Below, in pieces: positions 34,949 through 49,900 of a stretch of DNA of 64,000 nt. The position numbers were made by a program, and so were the translations under genes. The DNA is taken from assembly GCA_963978905.1 (NCBI GenBank), contig OZ022258.1, forward strand, positions 58,853,638 to 58,917,637, given 5' to 3'. This stretch comes from Trichostrongylus colubriformis. Its lineage: Eukaryota; Nematoda; Chromadorea; Rhabditida; Trichostrongylidae. The notes beneath the pieces are model-generated. The model was not told the DNA's origin. It did not search any database and saw only the letters and a list, made by a program, of their open reading frames with translations. Each line of letters begins with the position of its first letter. Position 1 is the stretch's first letter.

Positions 34949-37900
34949 CTGAACGCTGATAGATGGATTTTGTTCATGCCAATATTATCCCCGAACAACC
35001 TCCAACTTTTACAACATATACGTGTGTATCCTTCCGAGCCCTGATGTCTTAGGAAATTGCCTACTCTTCTCTGGATAAGCGAGCGTTGTTACTCGATGTT
35101 TAAAGCTGCGATGGCATTACCATAGTCATGACAAAGCGTTTGAAATTCTATGAGATTGTTATTGTCGTGATACTGACAAGTACCCCAGTTCAGCTAGAGG
35201 TGAGTTGCACTGATGCGCAGGTAAATGACACCCTTTCTCCAAAGACTATCAGAACACCCACTGAACAATAATCTGGATTGCGAAGGGAATAAGTGAGACA
35301 TTTCAAAGACTCTGACCTAAATTACTACACAAGCAAACTAAGAACTGATCGAGAGCTCTCTCAGGTGCAAGGATACAACGCATACCGTGGATACTGTCCA
35401 AGTGCCTCACCTTGATAGAATCCGACAACATAGTTAAGGCTTCATAAGTGACCGATACGATTTCTTCCAGCTTCATGCTATTTGCACACAAGAACGACTG
35501 GAGTGAACCTTCTGTTGAACGTATCTCTCTCAAGTCAGACTCCAGATTTGAACAGCTTGACTCGGCCACCTGAGCAGTTTGGGTGCTAATAATGCCTGTG
35601 GACCACCAAATCATGACCAGAACCTCTAGAAAAGGCTGATATGCTTCCAGTAGTGAAGCATCACCGTCCGCTCTTGATTCAAGCTGCTGCTTGAGACGCT
35701 TTACCGACGAGGTCAACTCTCTCGATGCATTCTCAATGTCAACAAGAGTGATCGACCTAAACACAACGGTGTTCGCAAATGATTCTGAATAAAATGTGAT
35801 TGCCTACTGATATATCTTGTCTTAAACCACGTATTCCACACAGCTTCCTCGAAGGCGCACGTCCGCGTGGGTGTGTACCTTATGTAAGGACGTCGCCCTG
35901 CGACACTTTCTGCGCGACATTTGCGCGCAAGTTGACTGCTCTCAGTGGGAATGGCGCGTAACTGCGTATGAAGGATGGATACCGTATCTACCCTATTTTT
36001 ATTCATTTTGCCGCTATACAGAGATGCCTTCGAATTGCTTTTAGCTCGATAGGCAGGATTCGGTCAAATTCAGTTCATTTTGAATGTTTTAGGTTTACCC
36101 TTGGTCGATAATAGCGTTTGGCAGCGATTCATTCCATTTTATATTCCGCATCCATTTTATATAAACCATTTTTGTTTGCACAGACTTTATTTCCTTTATA
36201 CGTCTTACTAAGGTGTATATTATATATTTTGTATTGCATCGAATTCAGACGCAATGCACTTCGGGCGTTCGCACAGCTCGAAGGGAAAGGAGTATGGCGA
36301 TGAGTAAATCACTTCCGCGGTAATGCGAAAGTCTCACATATAGATGCTTTCGCTTACCTCGGAGATCCTTCTCCCTACGCGAAGGCCTACTTTTCTAATA
36401 TCTTCGTGTTGATATGCAAGTAAGGATAAGCAAGATGATACACAGCACAGAAAATGGAATGTACGCATGCAAAACGCTGCCATCAACCAAGAATGACCTG
36501 AAATCATTCAAACCCAACTACAAGGGGAGCCAAAAAAAAGTAATTTTGCTCACAGCTCACATACTATACAAAACATAGGGGAACGAAAGAGATAAAAATA
36601 TTGGAGTAAATATCCCCGGAATGCTCCATCAGAAACAGGAGCAAGCTGAGACTCACTACTTTCACTTTCATCGAAATACGGAACCTTAAGTCGGTGAAGC
36701 CGGTCTTCAGAGCACCAACGGTATCAAGGTCTGCTTAAAACAGTGGAGCCACGTTCCGTAGTAGGTTTTTTGTGCGAAGCTTCCTGAGGATTACCCTCCG
36801 GTTCATGAAAGTCACAGAGCCCTTACTGCTCGGACAACGCTGCTATGATTGAAGTGTCATTTTTCATGCCTCAAACCTCCCTCCGGTGGGTTCCCATTGG
36901 TAATGGCATATCTTAGTCCCTGAAAATGAAAGGTTGGGAGCCTGAAAAAACGAAATACTCAAGGGCACTACCAAAATGAAACTCAAGTAAACGGATCTAA
37001 GCAAGGTTGTAAATGAGAGGGACGAAATCTTGGATTTTGTCGTGTCAAGGTGACACGCTATGTTCACTCGGAATAGCTCCCGATCCTGCTCGTCAGAAGG
37101 CTCCCACCGAGTTTAGAAGCATGTTCTTGAATTGGGGGACGGAAATACCTCGTCAAAATTTGCTGAAGTTCGACTTAAGTAGGGTCAAAAGTGAAGGAGA
37201 CAAAATTACTTTTTTTGGCACTCCTGTGAATTCAAGCAGATTCTGTCTGTTGCGATGAAAATAATCTTGAAGCAAGCTAAGTACAACGGCAAAACGAATA
37301 AAAATGGTCGTGAATGCGGCCGCCGCCTTTCTTATGCAATTACACGTAATTTCCATGATGGCAGTCAACTCGCGCGCAAATGTCGCTCGCCGCTCTGCGC
37401 AGCGCGAAATTCTGACATAAGCGTACACACTCACCTCACGATTACCTTGCAGACGTTATCGTGGTTCTCACGTAGTGTTGTCAGTTCATGCTACATTGAA
37501 AAAAACGACATGAAAACCATAAACAGGGCCCTCTGACCTTAGGCCGCGTTCATAATTTGTGCAACGATGCCAGCGGCGACGGCGGCGACGGCGGCGAAAT
37601 CATGTGGTAAAAGGCTTGACACAATCACACTACAGAATGATGATCGTGGCGAAAGTCCACGCATTGAGATTCCAATTTGGCGAAGTACGGCATGATGCCA
37701 AATTTAAATTCGAATTCGTGGCTCTCGCCACGATCACCATACAGTAATGTGGTTGGGTCGAGCGCTTTGCAAAAGGAGCGCGTCCCCAGAGGGCCGCCAT
37801 GGTCGGCGGCGGGCACATGCTTTTGACGCCGTCGCCGTCGGTGCGCAAAGTATGAACGCAGCCTCAAAACTAAGACAAGAACTGCAGCCTGAGAAATGGA

Positions 37901-40900
37901 AATTCGAACGAATCCTGTTGATCGGTATCGCGCACAGTTCGTCGCTATCACCTATTCTTCTTGCTAACGTTGCTTTTACTACTGGGATTTCTGCCTTATC
38001 CTATCTTATCGCGATCATTAGCTAGCCTTTTTACCTCATGGTTCCACTTCCTCTTCCAGCTATGTCGAAGAGGGCATAAGCGGTTCCTTGTTGGTCGTTT
38101 TAGCGGCATTAGGGCCTAATGACTAAGGGCGGGTGGCAATAAGGATGGAGGGTGGATAGTTGCAGGCGAATCTATCTATGTATACACAGAAGGGAGTAGA
38201 CTACTCTGAGCATGCCTATGTCTTTGCCGTTCAAACATTGTTGAATTGCAAAAACATCTCACCCTGCCCTGAATAATGCCTCTTTTCGTAGAGGAAACAA
38301 CCCTGACATAGTGGCCGCCCAACTGATTTTGTGGGTGTCTCACCGTCCCCAAATTAGTCGGGGTAATAGTAACTGAAGCAGAATCCAACCCATCACGAGA
38401 GTGTCACTCAGTCCTGAGTATCAGACTTCAAAACTACTTCGTGTCACGGTATGTCTCCAAACTTTAGAATAATTGTTAAGTGGATATTGCACAGCGCAAC
38501 TAATTTAACGCTGATTTTTGTCACTCGATCATTACATGTCTACTACATGGACAAACCCATGCGGCAACAAAACGTCAAAAAACCATTATTTGTACTACAC
38601 AGCCCTTTCCAGGTCATTCAGAAATCACCTGCTGTTCACAGTAGAAAGAATAACTCCCTTTATGTGAATGCTTTGGCAGCACCGCGAACTTTGCGAAGAA
38701 CTCTTTCACACCGCTTTTTTCGTGGCGCAATCGAGCCCCGCATCTGAGAATTTATTTCCCGAAAAGAGGTCAGCGAGCATTATAGTCCTTAACAAAAGAA
38801 TTCCACGATTCTTTCTACCCCTTTTTCTCAGAGTAACCAAGCATAGGAAATTTATGATACTGCATGAGAAATACTTACCTTGCCAAAGATAAACGAGAAA
38901 TGGCATCTTCTAAGGCTACGGTTTCGAATTCCACATATTGAGCAAGGAGATCAACGAGTCGCAGATTTGTGGAGCTGTTTTGCTATAAAAGGATTCCTAT
39001 AGTGTTGCAGAACGAACGAAAAATAATTGGAAATACAAGACTGCTCTCAAAGGAATTTGACGAACCTTCCCTTTTGCGCTCAAAATAGAGGTCAAGGAAG
39101 ACAAAGAGAAACCAACAGCCCTCGAGAGCGCCGTACCCTAAAACATCACACCTCACGCGCGGGTCTCTAGATCTGGTTCCCGATAGTTTACCTGATTGAT
39201 GTAGTTACCATATTGAAGGCACTTGTGCATAAGATGGATTAGCACTCTCGATCGAAGGGCACTACACACATCCCGTATTTTCTGTATTGACTGTGCATGA
39301 CGCGATAGCTGTAAATAGTACGTACATATGTCTTAGTGTTACAAAAGCGGTGGATGAATTATTTGTGATATGTCACGAAACGATATGTAAAATGCCGGGT
39401 GCGCTAACATCCAATACACCGCAAATTTTTTTCGAGCATTCCAGTGCACCCCGCCCACTATAGGCGGAGCTTACTCTAGTTAATAATGTTCCTTGGCCCA
39501 TGTCCTACATACTCTAAAATTGTCCCCACCTCCTAAGGTGGTCCGTGTACTGTGCGCGTCAAGTGATATGTGTCTCATTGCAAATGGCTTCTTCGACCTG
39601 GTCTCCTTCCTTTGGAAAAGCATAGAACCCGCATCATGGCTTCTAAGGCGATGAGTGCGAACTAGGGGGCGCAGTATGTAGTTGGATCCCAGAGCGATGA
39701 CTATGTCCGGCGCCTTCTTGAAGCCTTAATCACTTTATGACCCTGCTAATACGGCGCCCCTAGCTCGTGCACCTTCGCGTCGCATGCCGCACGCTACCAC
39801 GCGGACTTTCTCTCCTAATTTATATCACAAGCCCACTTCAACTTCAGGATTTTTACCAAATGCATATTGCACATACAAGATGATATTTCTTAGTACTCAC
39901 ATCTTGAAGAATTTGTTCGCGAGCGATTGCTAGTTCGGTTCGCATTTTCAAAGTAGATCTTCGCGCCGCCTCCCAGCACAACACGTCACAGTTGCGTTTC
40001 ACTTCTTCACGAGCTGCTTTTTTGAACAGGAGCATCTGGACATTATGATTTATACAACAGAAGCCGGTACAAAAAATTGATAAAAAATGAGAGTAACAGC
40101 TCTTTCTACTTTGTTGATTAAGCGTTTAGGCCGCCATAAGACTTCGCTATTTTGCAATCGTGCGATTTTGAGATGTCACTTTTGTTGCACGCGATGTTGC
40201 GGCATTACAGCATCTCAGAGCTGCCAAATCGCGTGCGAAAATGTGACTCAGCAAAATCGCAAGTGACAGACCCTAATAAAAATGTGAATAGAAAGACTAG
40301 GCATCGTTTTTATTCACTTACTATTACCAATTCATTCTATCAATGGACAAGCCTGACACTCCACGATATAACTTCACAACCTCAGTTATTCTCTGTAAGT
40401 CCTATGTAATGCTGTCATTGAATCATTTTCTAAAAGCATTTCATCGTTTTACTTCCAGCTGAACCCAAATCTCGACAAAAGCGTTCTATATTGAATTCAC
40501 CGAATAACCTAATCCTCGAATATTCTAATGACCAAGCTCGGCATAACACGACTGTCTTTCCCGTATCACATCATGGGAATGAACACTTCATCAAGCACAA
40601 ATGGATAACAGGTCCCCACATTCGCCACAACAGCAGATGGAGAATAAGTGAAGCTTCAAGTGAAAGCAAACCTCCTCGTCGGTGGGGAAATACTTCAGCA
40701 GAGATGAAAGTAAATCTATCGCAATTCCATCCACATTATTTGACTCCAATCGTTCAATAAGGTCCATCACAGTGAGAGGGCGAAGTCTGAATATATCAGT
40801 ACAATTCAGGCATCATCAAGCAATGTGCATCAGAAAATATACTTCGCCAGGATTATCTCAAGATTGAGGGCCTTTTGTTGCGGCAGCTGGAATATGGATT

Positions 40901-43900
40901 CAGCTGTAGTTTTCTCACGAACACTCCTCCTTTCCGTTGCAAAACGAGATAGCGCGGATGGTTCTGCCCTTTCAAATAGCAGCTGGACCTGCAATGTACC
41001 CTTACTAGCTGGAAATATTGAGAAAAACAAAGAAACCGTACGTGGTCCCGCTCTTCAACGCCAAACTCCGGTCGTGAGTATTCGTTCCATACGGTGTGCA
41101 CATCTGCAAGAAAGCGTGGAATTATTAGGAAAAAATATTTCTAGTATCATAGGAGAAAGGGAAAAAAGATCAAATGTATTTTTGGGAGAAACCGTACTTG
41201 TAATGGAGTGCTGACTGACAGCTTGCCAGAGAAGAGTGTATGTTTTCTTCTTTTTTGGATAAATTTCATCGCTCCTAGCCGTACCTGTATTTTCAAACTT
41301 ATTTGCATTTAACTGATTGTGTGGTGGGAGCTAAACTAGAGCTAATATCCAGTTCTTCATGAATTCAAAATTCTCTAGAATACTTGAGGCAGGAATGCTC
41401 ATTTTGATTGCAGCACTAAGCACTAACACCGTAGAGCAGCAGATAATTAAAACGGATCGAATTTTTATCCTACTTAACCAATCTGGTGAAAAATATTGAC
41501 ACTAAATAAGTACAGACCGCATCAAAGTAGAAAAGTTCCAGCCAACCTTTATTTACTAATTTTTCGTGTGCTACATTTACACGGGCAGATCTTACCACTT
41601 ACAAGAAGGAGACATAGGCGACGAAGCTGATTTCGAAGGTTGCGCCAGAATTCCAGGTGGTGGTGGTGGAGGAGGTGGTGGTGGAGGCGATGCTCCAGAT
41701 GTTCGCACTTCTGGAACATAATCCTCACCATACTCGTGATCAGGACCTCGAGTTAACCGGCGCGAAATGTAGTTTTGTTGAAGTTGCTAAGTTAAAGCAT
41801 ATTTACTGACTGAGAAATCCAACTGGAGGTGGTGGAGGAGCTGGAGGAGGAGGAGGTGGTGGTGGTGGTGGTGGCGATGATGATGACGATGATGATGGTG
41901 TTGGTGTTGAAGTCTGTTGTAGCGGTGCTTGCGGTTGCTGTGAAGCTGAAGACACTGGAACAGACGGACCCGATACTGAACAAGGTTCATTTGCAATCGC
42001 TGACGCAACAACCGGTGCAGAATCTTGTCGAGCTGAAATTAACCTTTTGCCAAAATTTTCTTTTTGGTTAGACCCATCATGGATAGAAGCTTTCTCCGTA
42101 TCACAAAAGCAAAAATCTAGAAAATTGATGAAACTTCGAAATAAAGGTAAGCACCTTTATCTACAGTAGACTGGCCATAAGAGGCCGAAGTGGCAGGTTC
42201 GGCATCGATAAAATCGCCTGTAAACAAAATCTGCTGTAGGTGAAGGGAGCGTTTGGGTGAAAAATGCTATTTAATCAGGAGCGACCGGTATTCACCCACA
42301 CGAAGATGGAGGGTAATCATTTTTAGCGATAAATATACCGAGCAAGCAGTTCCACAAAGCTTTTTCCATTAAAACGACTGTCCTAGTCTTTAGTCACGTC
42401 TAACGTAATAGACACCACCTTAGAGTCAGTTGCACCAACAACGGGAGACTACCTGACACCCTGGAAAAGCGAGAGCCCTGCTGGCGTGTCTCACCCATCA
42501 AGGCATTCCATTACCTAGCGCGATCATATGGTCAAAAGTCCGTATGACTCCACTCCGACGCTCATGCACTTCAAGAAAAAGGAGCACCCCGTGACCACGC
42601 GACTGGGCGTCAGAGCATGGATGCACATTATGTTACTGAAAGTACACTGTGAACAAGTGCAGTTTACTCACACTGTGTTGCATCTGATACTGATAAAGCA
42701 GTAGAAATCGTAGCATCGGAATGTATGCGAACCACTGAAATAGTAGCAGTCCGAGTGGCAGAAATTAACTCTACGAAAAGATAAAGTGGGAAAAATTAAA
42801 AACGCACATGTAACGTTTTCAGGCGGCACTTTTTCATTACAAGATTCACCACCAACTCTTTCACGTTTGCCTAAATAATCTAAATGTAATAATCTATCTA
42901 TGATATGATTGGTCTGCTGTAGTGCAGAAAAAACAAACAAGGAAAGGAAGCGTGGTCGAAAGGCCATTTGTAATGGTATACATAGCTCCCACGTATTTTC
43001 GGACGCTGATCTCGAATCTGCTCTCGGAATTTGCAAAATTATTCCGAACAGAGTGACAAGGCCCTTTTTGATAAGTGCCGGCTCAAGTACAACACCGAAA
43101 AGACAGCTGTTACCAGCCGCCTGACAGAGGTAAGAGTCAGGTTCCATAAACTGAAGATGATGGTTGGGATCCTTGTGCAGAAGCTGCTTTTGCAATTTGT
43201 TGAACCCTTCTCTACCGGCTACAGTGAACACTTCCGTTTTGATACTGTCGCATTTCGATGTTCCTTTTGGCACTCGACATGGTCAAATGTTGAGCTGAGC
43301 ACTTCGCAACTATCATGTCCGATCGGTAACCACAAAAGTGTTAGTATTTTCCCATAAACAAAATTCATCGGGAGTGTGGACTTATGTCGAATTTTCATCA
43401 GCACAACTTGTCGCGGTCGGTTGGAATTCCTTTTTTTCAATGGTGAGCCCGAGTGTAGCTGTTTACATGCCAATGCTTTTCACATGTTTTATTGTGCGCA
43501 CCTTTGAGTGCATTGTAATAAATAAATAAATAAATAAAAATTCCGCTCAGGACGCAAGGGTCTGTTACTATGAAGGGCCTTTGAGAGATAGCTGTTTTTC
43601 ATATAAAAGCAATAACTTTTGTGCCCTAAAAAGAGACATAGAAACATAAAAAGTAGGAGAAACGATAGCATTACATGATAACAATCCTAATGAAGAAATA
43701 ATTAATTCGTGCGCAAAAATCTAAAGCGAGTGTTGTAATGTTCGCAACCACGCGAAGAAATCCGTGGGGCCGCTCGCCGCGCGAAAATCCGACATACGTA
43801 AGTCTACACACCCAGAACTCTCTATCCACCTCGTTTGAAAGCGTTGAATAGTCTCTCAGGTACAACAAGCTCCATACAGCCATTTTTCATACCATTCAAG

Positions 43901-46900
43901 GCGATTTTTAGTGACGGACCATGTAATTGCGCATAGCATCGACTTTGCTGCTCATGACACCAACCTTTCGTTTGCGCATCTTCAGTTCTGTAGCGCTAGG
44001 CTTGAACGATTGCTATCATGCTCATGGCATGCTTCTGGTTATTTGGGCGCCCACTCGTGGAATTTTGAGACGCCTGCACAATTTTGTTTTTCAATCATAT
44101 TTGGTGTTCGTGAAGCGTCAGACTATGATAGAATCTGTTTTATTCGTTGTGTTCATAGTGAGAAGCATTTATGTTTCAATCAGTTTTTACTGAGGTACCA
44201 CATGCTCATAAATGTTGAAGTCATCCTGGTTTAAACTGATACAATAAGTACAGTTGGGCATGACAGTTACGAAAAGTGCTCAGCTTACCGTTTGCCCATG
44301 TCTTGTGTCAAAAGGAACATCAAATACTACGATATCAAACCAGAAGTGTGTTCTGTAGCCACTTAAAAAAGTTATGGAGCGTGACACTTACCTATGCCAG
44401 GCGGTCGCCTGCGATCCATTCTCCTAGGTGTACTTGAGCCGACCTTCGTCAAAAAACTCTGTTCAGAGATTCGTTTTGCAAATTTGGAGCAGATTCGGGA
44501 TCAGCGCCCGAAAACACGTGGGATCATCTGTATCCCATTACAAACGACCACTTCGACCTCGGATGCTTTCCTTGTAAGCAAGAAAAGCATAGAATTGCAT
44601 CAATCCTCAACACTGAGTTTGAACCAAGTGAAACCTGTAGGTTATAGCAAACTTCTTTTTTTTGAGTTCGACCCGTATTGGTGTGATGTAGGAACACGAA
44701 CTAATTTCTTACAAACAGTCTCATGAAGATACGATTTTCTCCTCATCGGGAACATGTCGCGGCAAATACTATCCGCAATGGAAAATTAGAAACCCCAAAG
44801 CAATTCAAAATTGAGCACCCTAAGGCCAAGCGCTACATATCGTGCCAAACTTGACTACTACAGAAAACGTCTTTCTTGGAACTTGAACATGATATAACGT
44901 TTAGTATTTGAATCTCAGGATATGCAGATCAACAGTTCCGTTAAATGTCTCCGCTATGGATTTTTCCCCCAACACAAAAATTAAGTACACCATTATTTTT
45001 GAATTATCAATGCATCTTTTTTATTGTAGAATATGTCAAGCATAGCCTTTCCATATGACTGATGTTTCGTTGACCATTGATCAAAATGTATCTTCGTAAC
45101 CGAATTGATATCATTCTTTTATGTCATGAAGGTGACAATTCTAATTGATCTACTTCACACGATGTATCAGTTCTGAAAAAAGCATGATTGAAATCAGGTT
45201 CTCCCACAAGGATATTGTCCGAAATAACCTTGTAAAATTCACATAAGGTGCCGAGACAAAATCCTTGGGAATAGAGCAGAGAACTTATGGAAATGGTTTT
45301 TTGATCTGCTGAAAACGATTTGCTCATGATTATATATAAATTAACTTATCAGGGAACCAATAGGGTGTCCAAAAAATTCTGATGGTCCGATTATTTCGCC
45401 AGGAACTCGCGTGGCTCGGTACAAAATCAGTCACTGCTGCATTCCACACCACTAATGACAGTTGTCAGCGTGCAAGCAGCCCGTTAACTGCAGCATTAAA
45501 AGTTCGGATAACTTTCAATCTGTCCCGGGAGCTTTTCTTTTCCATTCACCCACCCAACTTAGGGGAAAGTGCTCTACACGTCACAAAAGAAAGCGCCGCA
45601 TGACCACTTTTCGCTCAGTGACTTTTACGAAGTGCATCGAGCAAGCAGATGGCAGCTGAAAACAGCCCGAAAACGTCGCGATGCACCAGCAGCTGATACC
45701 ACTTACTAAGAATGCGGCCGATCGAAAGAATTGTAGACGACAGCAATATATGGCCTTTGATTCTAAGCGTAGCACCAAAAACTTCCCATACAGCTTCATC
45801 CCGACACAAAATCGAAGGCAGTAGAATATAGTAATAGAGCACGAAATTTTCCATATCATGTGAAACTAAAATTGGATTCAACGTGATCCAGCCACCTTTC
45901 ATACGTATTCATGCCGGACTTATATTCCAGGGCATTTCAGGTAAATTCTACAGCACAGGTAAATGGTAGCCCAACAGCTGCAATTCATACTAGAAGTAAA
46001 CGGCATTTGCAAAAGCTTAAGAAGCTAATTTCCGAAAAAAAAGACACTGATTTACTGAAAAGATCGACGACCTCACGAGTGTTCTCAAATTCCCAGAAAT
46101 CAGGATGAAGTAATGTTGAGCGGAGGGGCCAGCGTCACATTCGTAAATGTTGTTAGTTAGCGTGCTTTCAGAAAAAGAAAGTTGTTTCCTGTATAATAAG
46201 TGAAAGTTTCCTGTATAATAAGTGAAAGTTTCCAAGTTCCCGTCTTCTAGATCTCGTCATTTTACCGTGTACAATAAGATGAATAAAAATAGGCAGCACT
46301 TTCCTTGCAACTATGGGATTTGAGATGGAAGATGTGCTGAACAAGCAGGCTTTTTTTTGCAATTTACTTCGAAACAAACCTGTAGCTCTAACAGATTTCT
46401 CCAGTATATCATCAGAAACATGCGAAGGTGCAGGGCTGTTAGCGATGTCATCTGAAAACAGTGAAGCCGTTCAGCTGGTCTATTCAGGGTGGCAACAAAG
46501 TATGGTCCGCCAGTAAAAAAGTAGATTCTCAAAGTGAAATCAACAGCATTAAACTTAGAATGATTGAAGCACGTCAGCGACGCACTCATGCCTAAAAATC
46601 GCAAATGGCATATCGCAATCGCAATCGATCCTCTCTAGGAAATTTTGTGGACTCCGCATCGTGCAAGCATAGCTCACTTCGTGATCCAATAAAGCTCTTG
46701 TGTACAAGTTCAAAATGCAATTCGTGTGTATTTCCTTTCCTGTAGTCCAGATGTTTCTAGAGTGCGCTTCTCAGAGCGAAAGTTCTCCGAAAGAAAGCGG
46801 TATAACTTTAACGTAAAGTAATGGCGGCACCCGAAAGCACTGGCCAGGAGGTTATGAGCTCTCACATAGGCTACAGGCAACACCTTGGAATGATTTCTCA

Positions 46901-49900
46901 GATAGTTGTTCCTTTAACGGGCTATCAAATACCAAAATTTCGTAAAAATGTTCTGTTTTTACTTTTTGAGTAGAGAATTACGGGACTATACTTTGTAGCC
47001 ACCCTCTGTAACAGGATAACAGTGGTTATCTCGGAAGGCTGTGAATAAAGTCAAATACTTGACGTTGACGATGGGCTTTTTAGCGCGAGAGGATCAGGTG
47101 GAGACGGTAGAACTGATGCATCTGAAAAATTTTCGTTTGCACATAACTCTTATGAAGACGCCGGAATACTTGCAGTCACCTTTTAGCACAGGTTCTAGAT
47201 CGTTGGGCTGAGACAGCATTTTGGACGGCTCTAAAGTGAAGCATTCGCTCCAAAATTATATTGAACAAATTTGAATGAATGGGTTTTTTTTAAAGAAGTA
47301 CATGGAAGAGTACCATTTGATTGACGAGCCGTGACAGGAGAAGCAACGGCTACAAATGACATAGAGTAAGATTGGCATTTTGCTGAGCGGATAGGGTTGG
47401 GTAATGCAGCAGAGGATGTACCAATACTTCTGTTAGCTGCTGTATCGTCTTTCTGAGTAGTCGTCGCGTGATCACCTTGGGAGGCATCTGGAAGATGCAG
47501 GTTTTCAATTTCAACTTTTGCTGGTACTGTACATTGTTCTATGCCGGGAGATAAAAAAGAACCAAATTTGAGATAATGATGAACTAAGATAAGATAATAC
47601 AGAGAATTATGCAAATCATACCTTGTGGAGCGATATTCGAAAGCAACACACGTTCATTCGGTGGAATCAAGGCGAGACGAGTGGCACGATGACGTGAGAC
47701 AGACCTGCAGGAGTTATCGTACTATTCTGACATGAACATAAACCGTATGCGGCGAGGATAAGAAAATCACAAAACTATTTCAGTGAGCAACTGTCATCAC
47801 CAGCAATACACCACATTATGAACGAAATCATGCAGGGCGCTATTACATATTGCAGAGGGGTATCCAATTGTGTCCGGCGTTCCGCACTATTTTGCCTAAT
47901 CCATAGGAGGGGAAACTCCTTCCCTCATACACTGAAGCTCAGACAAAGTAGCGTCTCCAAATTAACACAGTGATGTCCAGGTGTTCAATATTTTACGAGA
48001 TGTCCCCCACATTGTGATAGCATCTCATGCTACTAGCAGAAGTGTAGCAAAAGTTCATTTGAACTCGCTAAAGACTGCTCCGAAAATGTGTTCGTCTGGG
48101 TTGTTGAAAAGAAATAACATCGAGACCGAGAAGATTAATTCCAACATCAGTTCACCCTTCACTACCATTTACCAAACTCGATCATCCAAGCCTACCTTCC
48201 ACGTTGACAGTAATTCTGAACTGCGAAGAACGAACGAGCAATGCTACTCCATACACAACGCATCCATGTCTATCCATAAACATAACATGAGACCCCCACC
48301 TATCTCGTAAGAACTCTTGGTACATTCGCGACATGCAGCCGCGAGGTGACAGGCATTTGCAGCCATCTCCTTACAAAGGATCCTCCTTGAACAAGACACT
48401 ACTAAAGACTAAGAACCAGTTTCGACAATGCTAAAGTGATGGTCGATGAAGCAGTACTGTTCCAAAAATCTCGATCCAATGAAAGGGCAAGGAGAAAGAT
48501 ACACGCATAGTATACGCTCCACAATGTAGGCGAAGTTGTTTTGTTACAACAATTCAGTACGCACAACAGAAGCTAGCTTATTTCAGTAGTTTTAATAAGA
48601 ACCAAAATTTCATGCCCGTATAGTCAGTACGCATTCCCATGTGTGCCAATGGAGCGGTTCGTGGTTCAAGGATCGTTTCATACCTAATCTAGGTTCCATT
48701 GGTAGCGCGAATTCGCAGTTGTTTTGTACGTTCAATATAAAAAATCGTAAGAAAGTTGGTAAAAGGTGCATAAGGATTAATCTTACTAGCGGCAAGGTCT
48801 AGAAACAAAGGTACAATGTGATATGCAGTAACCTAGGTCTAGGGAAGAGAGGGAGATCTGATGAAGGCGAAATAATTTCCTTACGCGCTGCCTGTCCTTC
48901 GCGGACCCTAAGTGAATCTAAAGGATAGGCAAATGCAAGACTGCCTTTGCTGTGCTCATGGATCATATTGATAAATGATCTCTGGAGAGAATTCATTCGA
49001 TATGTTCGAATGCCCATGCTGGGAGCAATGACATATAAGATAGCCTTTTCCTTTCTATTTTCTCACAATCGAAGTGTGAGATGCTCCAAACAAGACAATA
49101 GAAAATCTTACTTTCCGATTACGTTTTCGATTCACGAAATTCTCCGCTCTCTCAGTTTTGTCAAAATTTTCGAGGCACCGCGAACTCCACAGCTATACAC
49201 TTCAGTTATTCATCGCATCAGCTCAGCAAGACATGACGTTCAATGACATTTGCTCACACCATTATTCACACTTTAGTGAACAACTTGCTGGCAATATTGA
49301 ACCAAGAACGATCAAATCACCGCAACCTAATACTTGGCTTTTACTTGTGTATCCTTCAACTCAAATCCTGAAGACGAAAGCGACGCGTACGTAATGAGAA
49401 ATGCACATTAATCCCATGATTAAAATCTATCGGACGGCACATTCTCTTTGTGTAACCTTGAAAAAGCATCACGAGATTACCAGTGATGAAGTAGATGATA
49501 TGATAAATAAGCGCCGAACGGAATAATAGTCGCCCCAAAAAAGATTGACTGTCGCATTTAGTGAAGTAAACCGAAAACCATACATCTACACATATGTATG
49601 TAGCAGGTGAAATAATGTTTAACATCAAGAGAATCTATTCACTTTCCACCACTCACATCTCAATCCTGCATACACCACAGCATACACAATTATTTTGGCA
49701 CGGCATGAGAACCATACCACTGCAATCAAGTTTGGTGATTGCAATGATATAAGAGTGAGGAATTGCAATGATATAAGAGGTGAGGAATCTCGAAAAAAAA
49801 AGCAGAAAAAGGAAGAGGTAGCGAAAATACTGCTACTAGGTAATGAGATTGAGTATCAGGAAACTGTAAGTTGATTTCACGGCAGCCAGCAATCAGTACT

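Noticed and set aside
40297..40387. Candidate formin exon on the minus strand (RITEVVKLYRGVSGLSIDRMN)
   Set aside because: It resembles the FH2 helix but breaks phase; joining 40672-40786 directly to 39901-40035 gives a better FH2 alignment in frame.
41787..42071. Open frames rich in His, Ser/Thr or Glu/Val runs
   Set aside because: These are other-frame readings of the formin FH1 polyproline exon.
42668..43273. Minus-strand open frame of 201 codons
   Set aside because: It runs through the left arm of fold-back element D into flanking intron DNA; the sister element has this frame broken.
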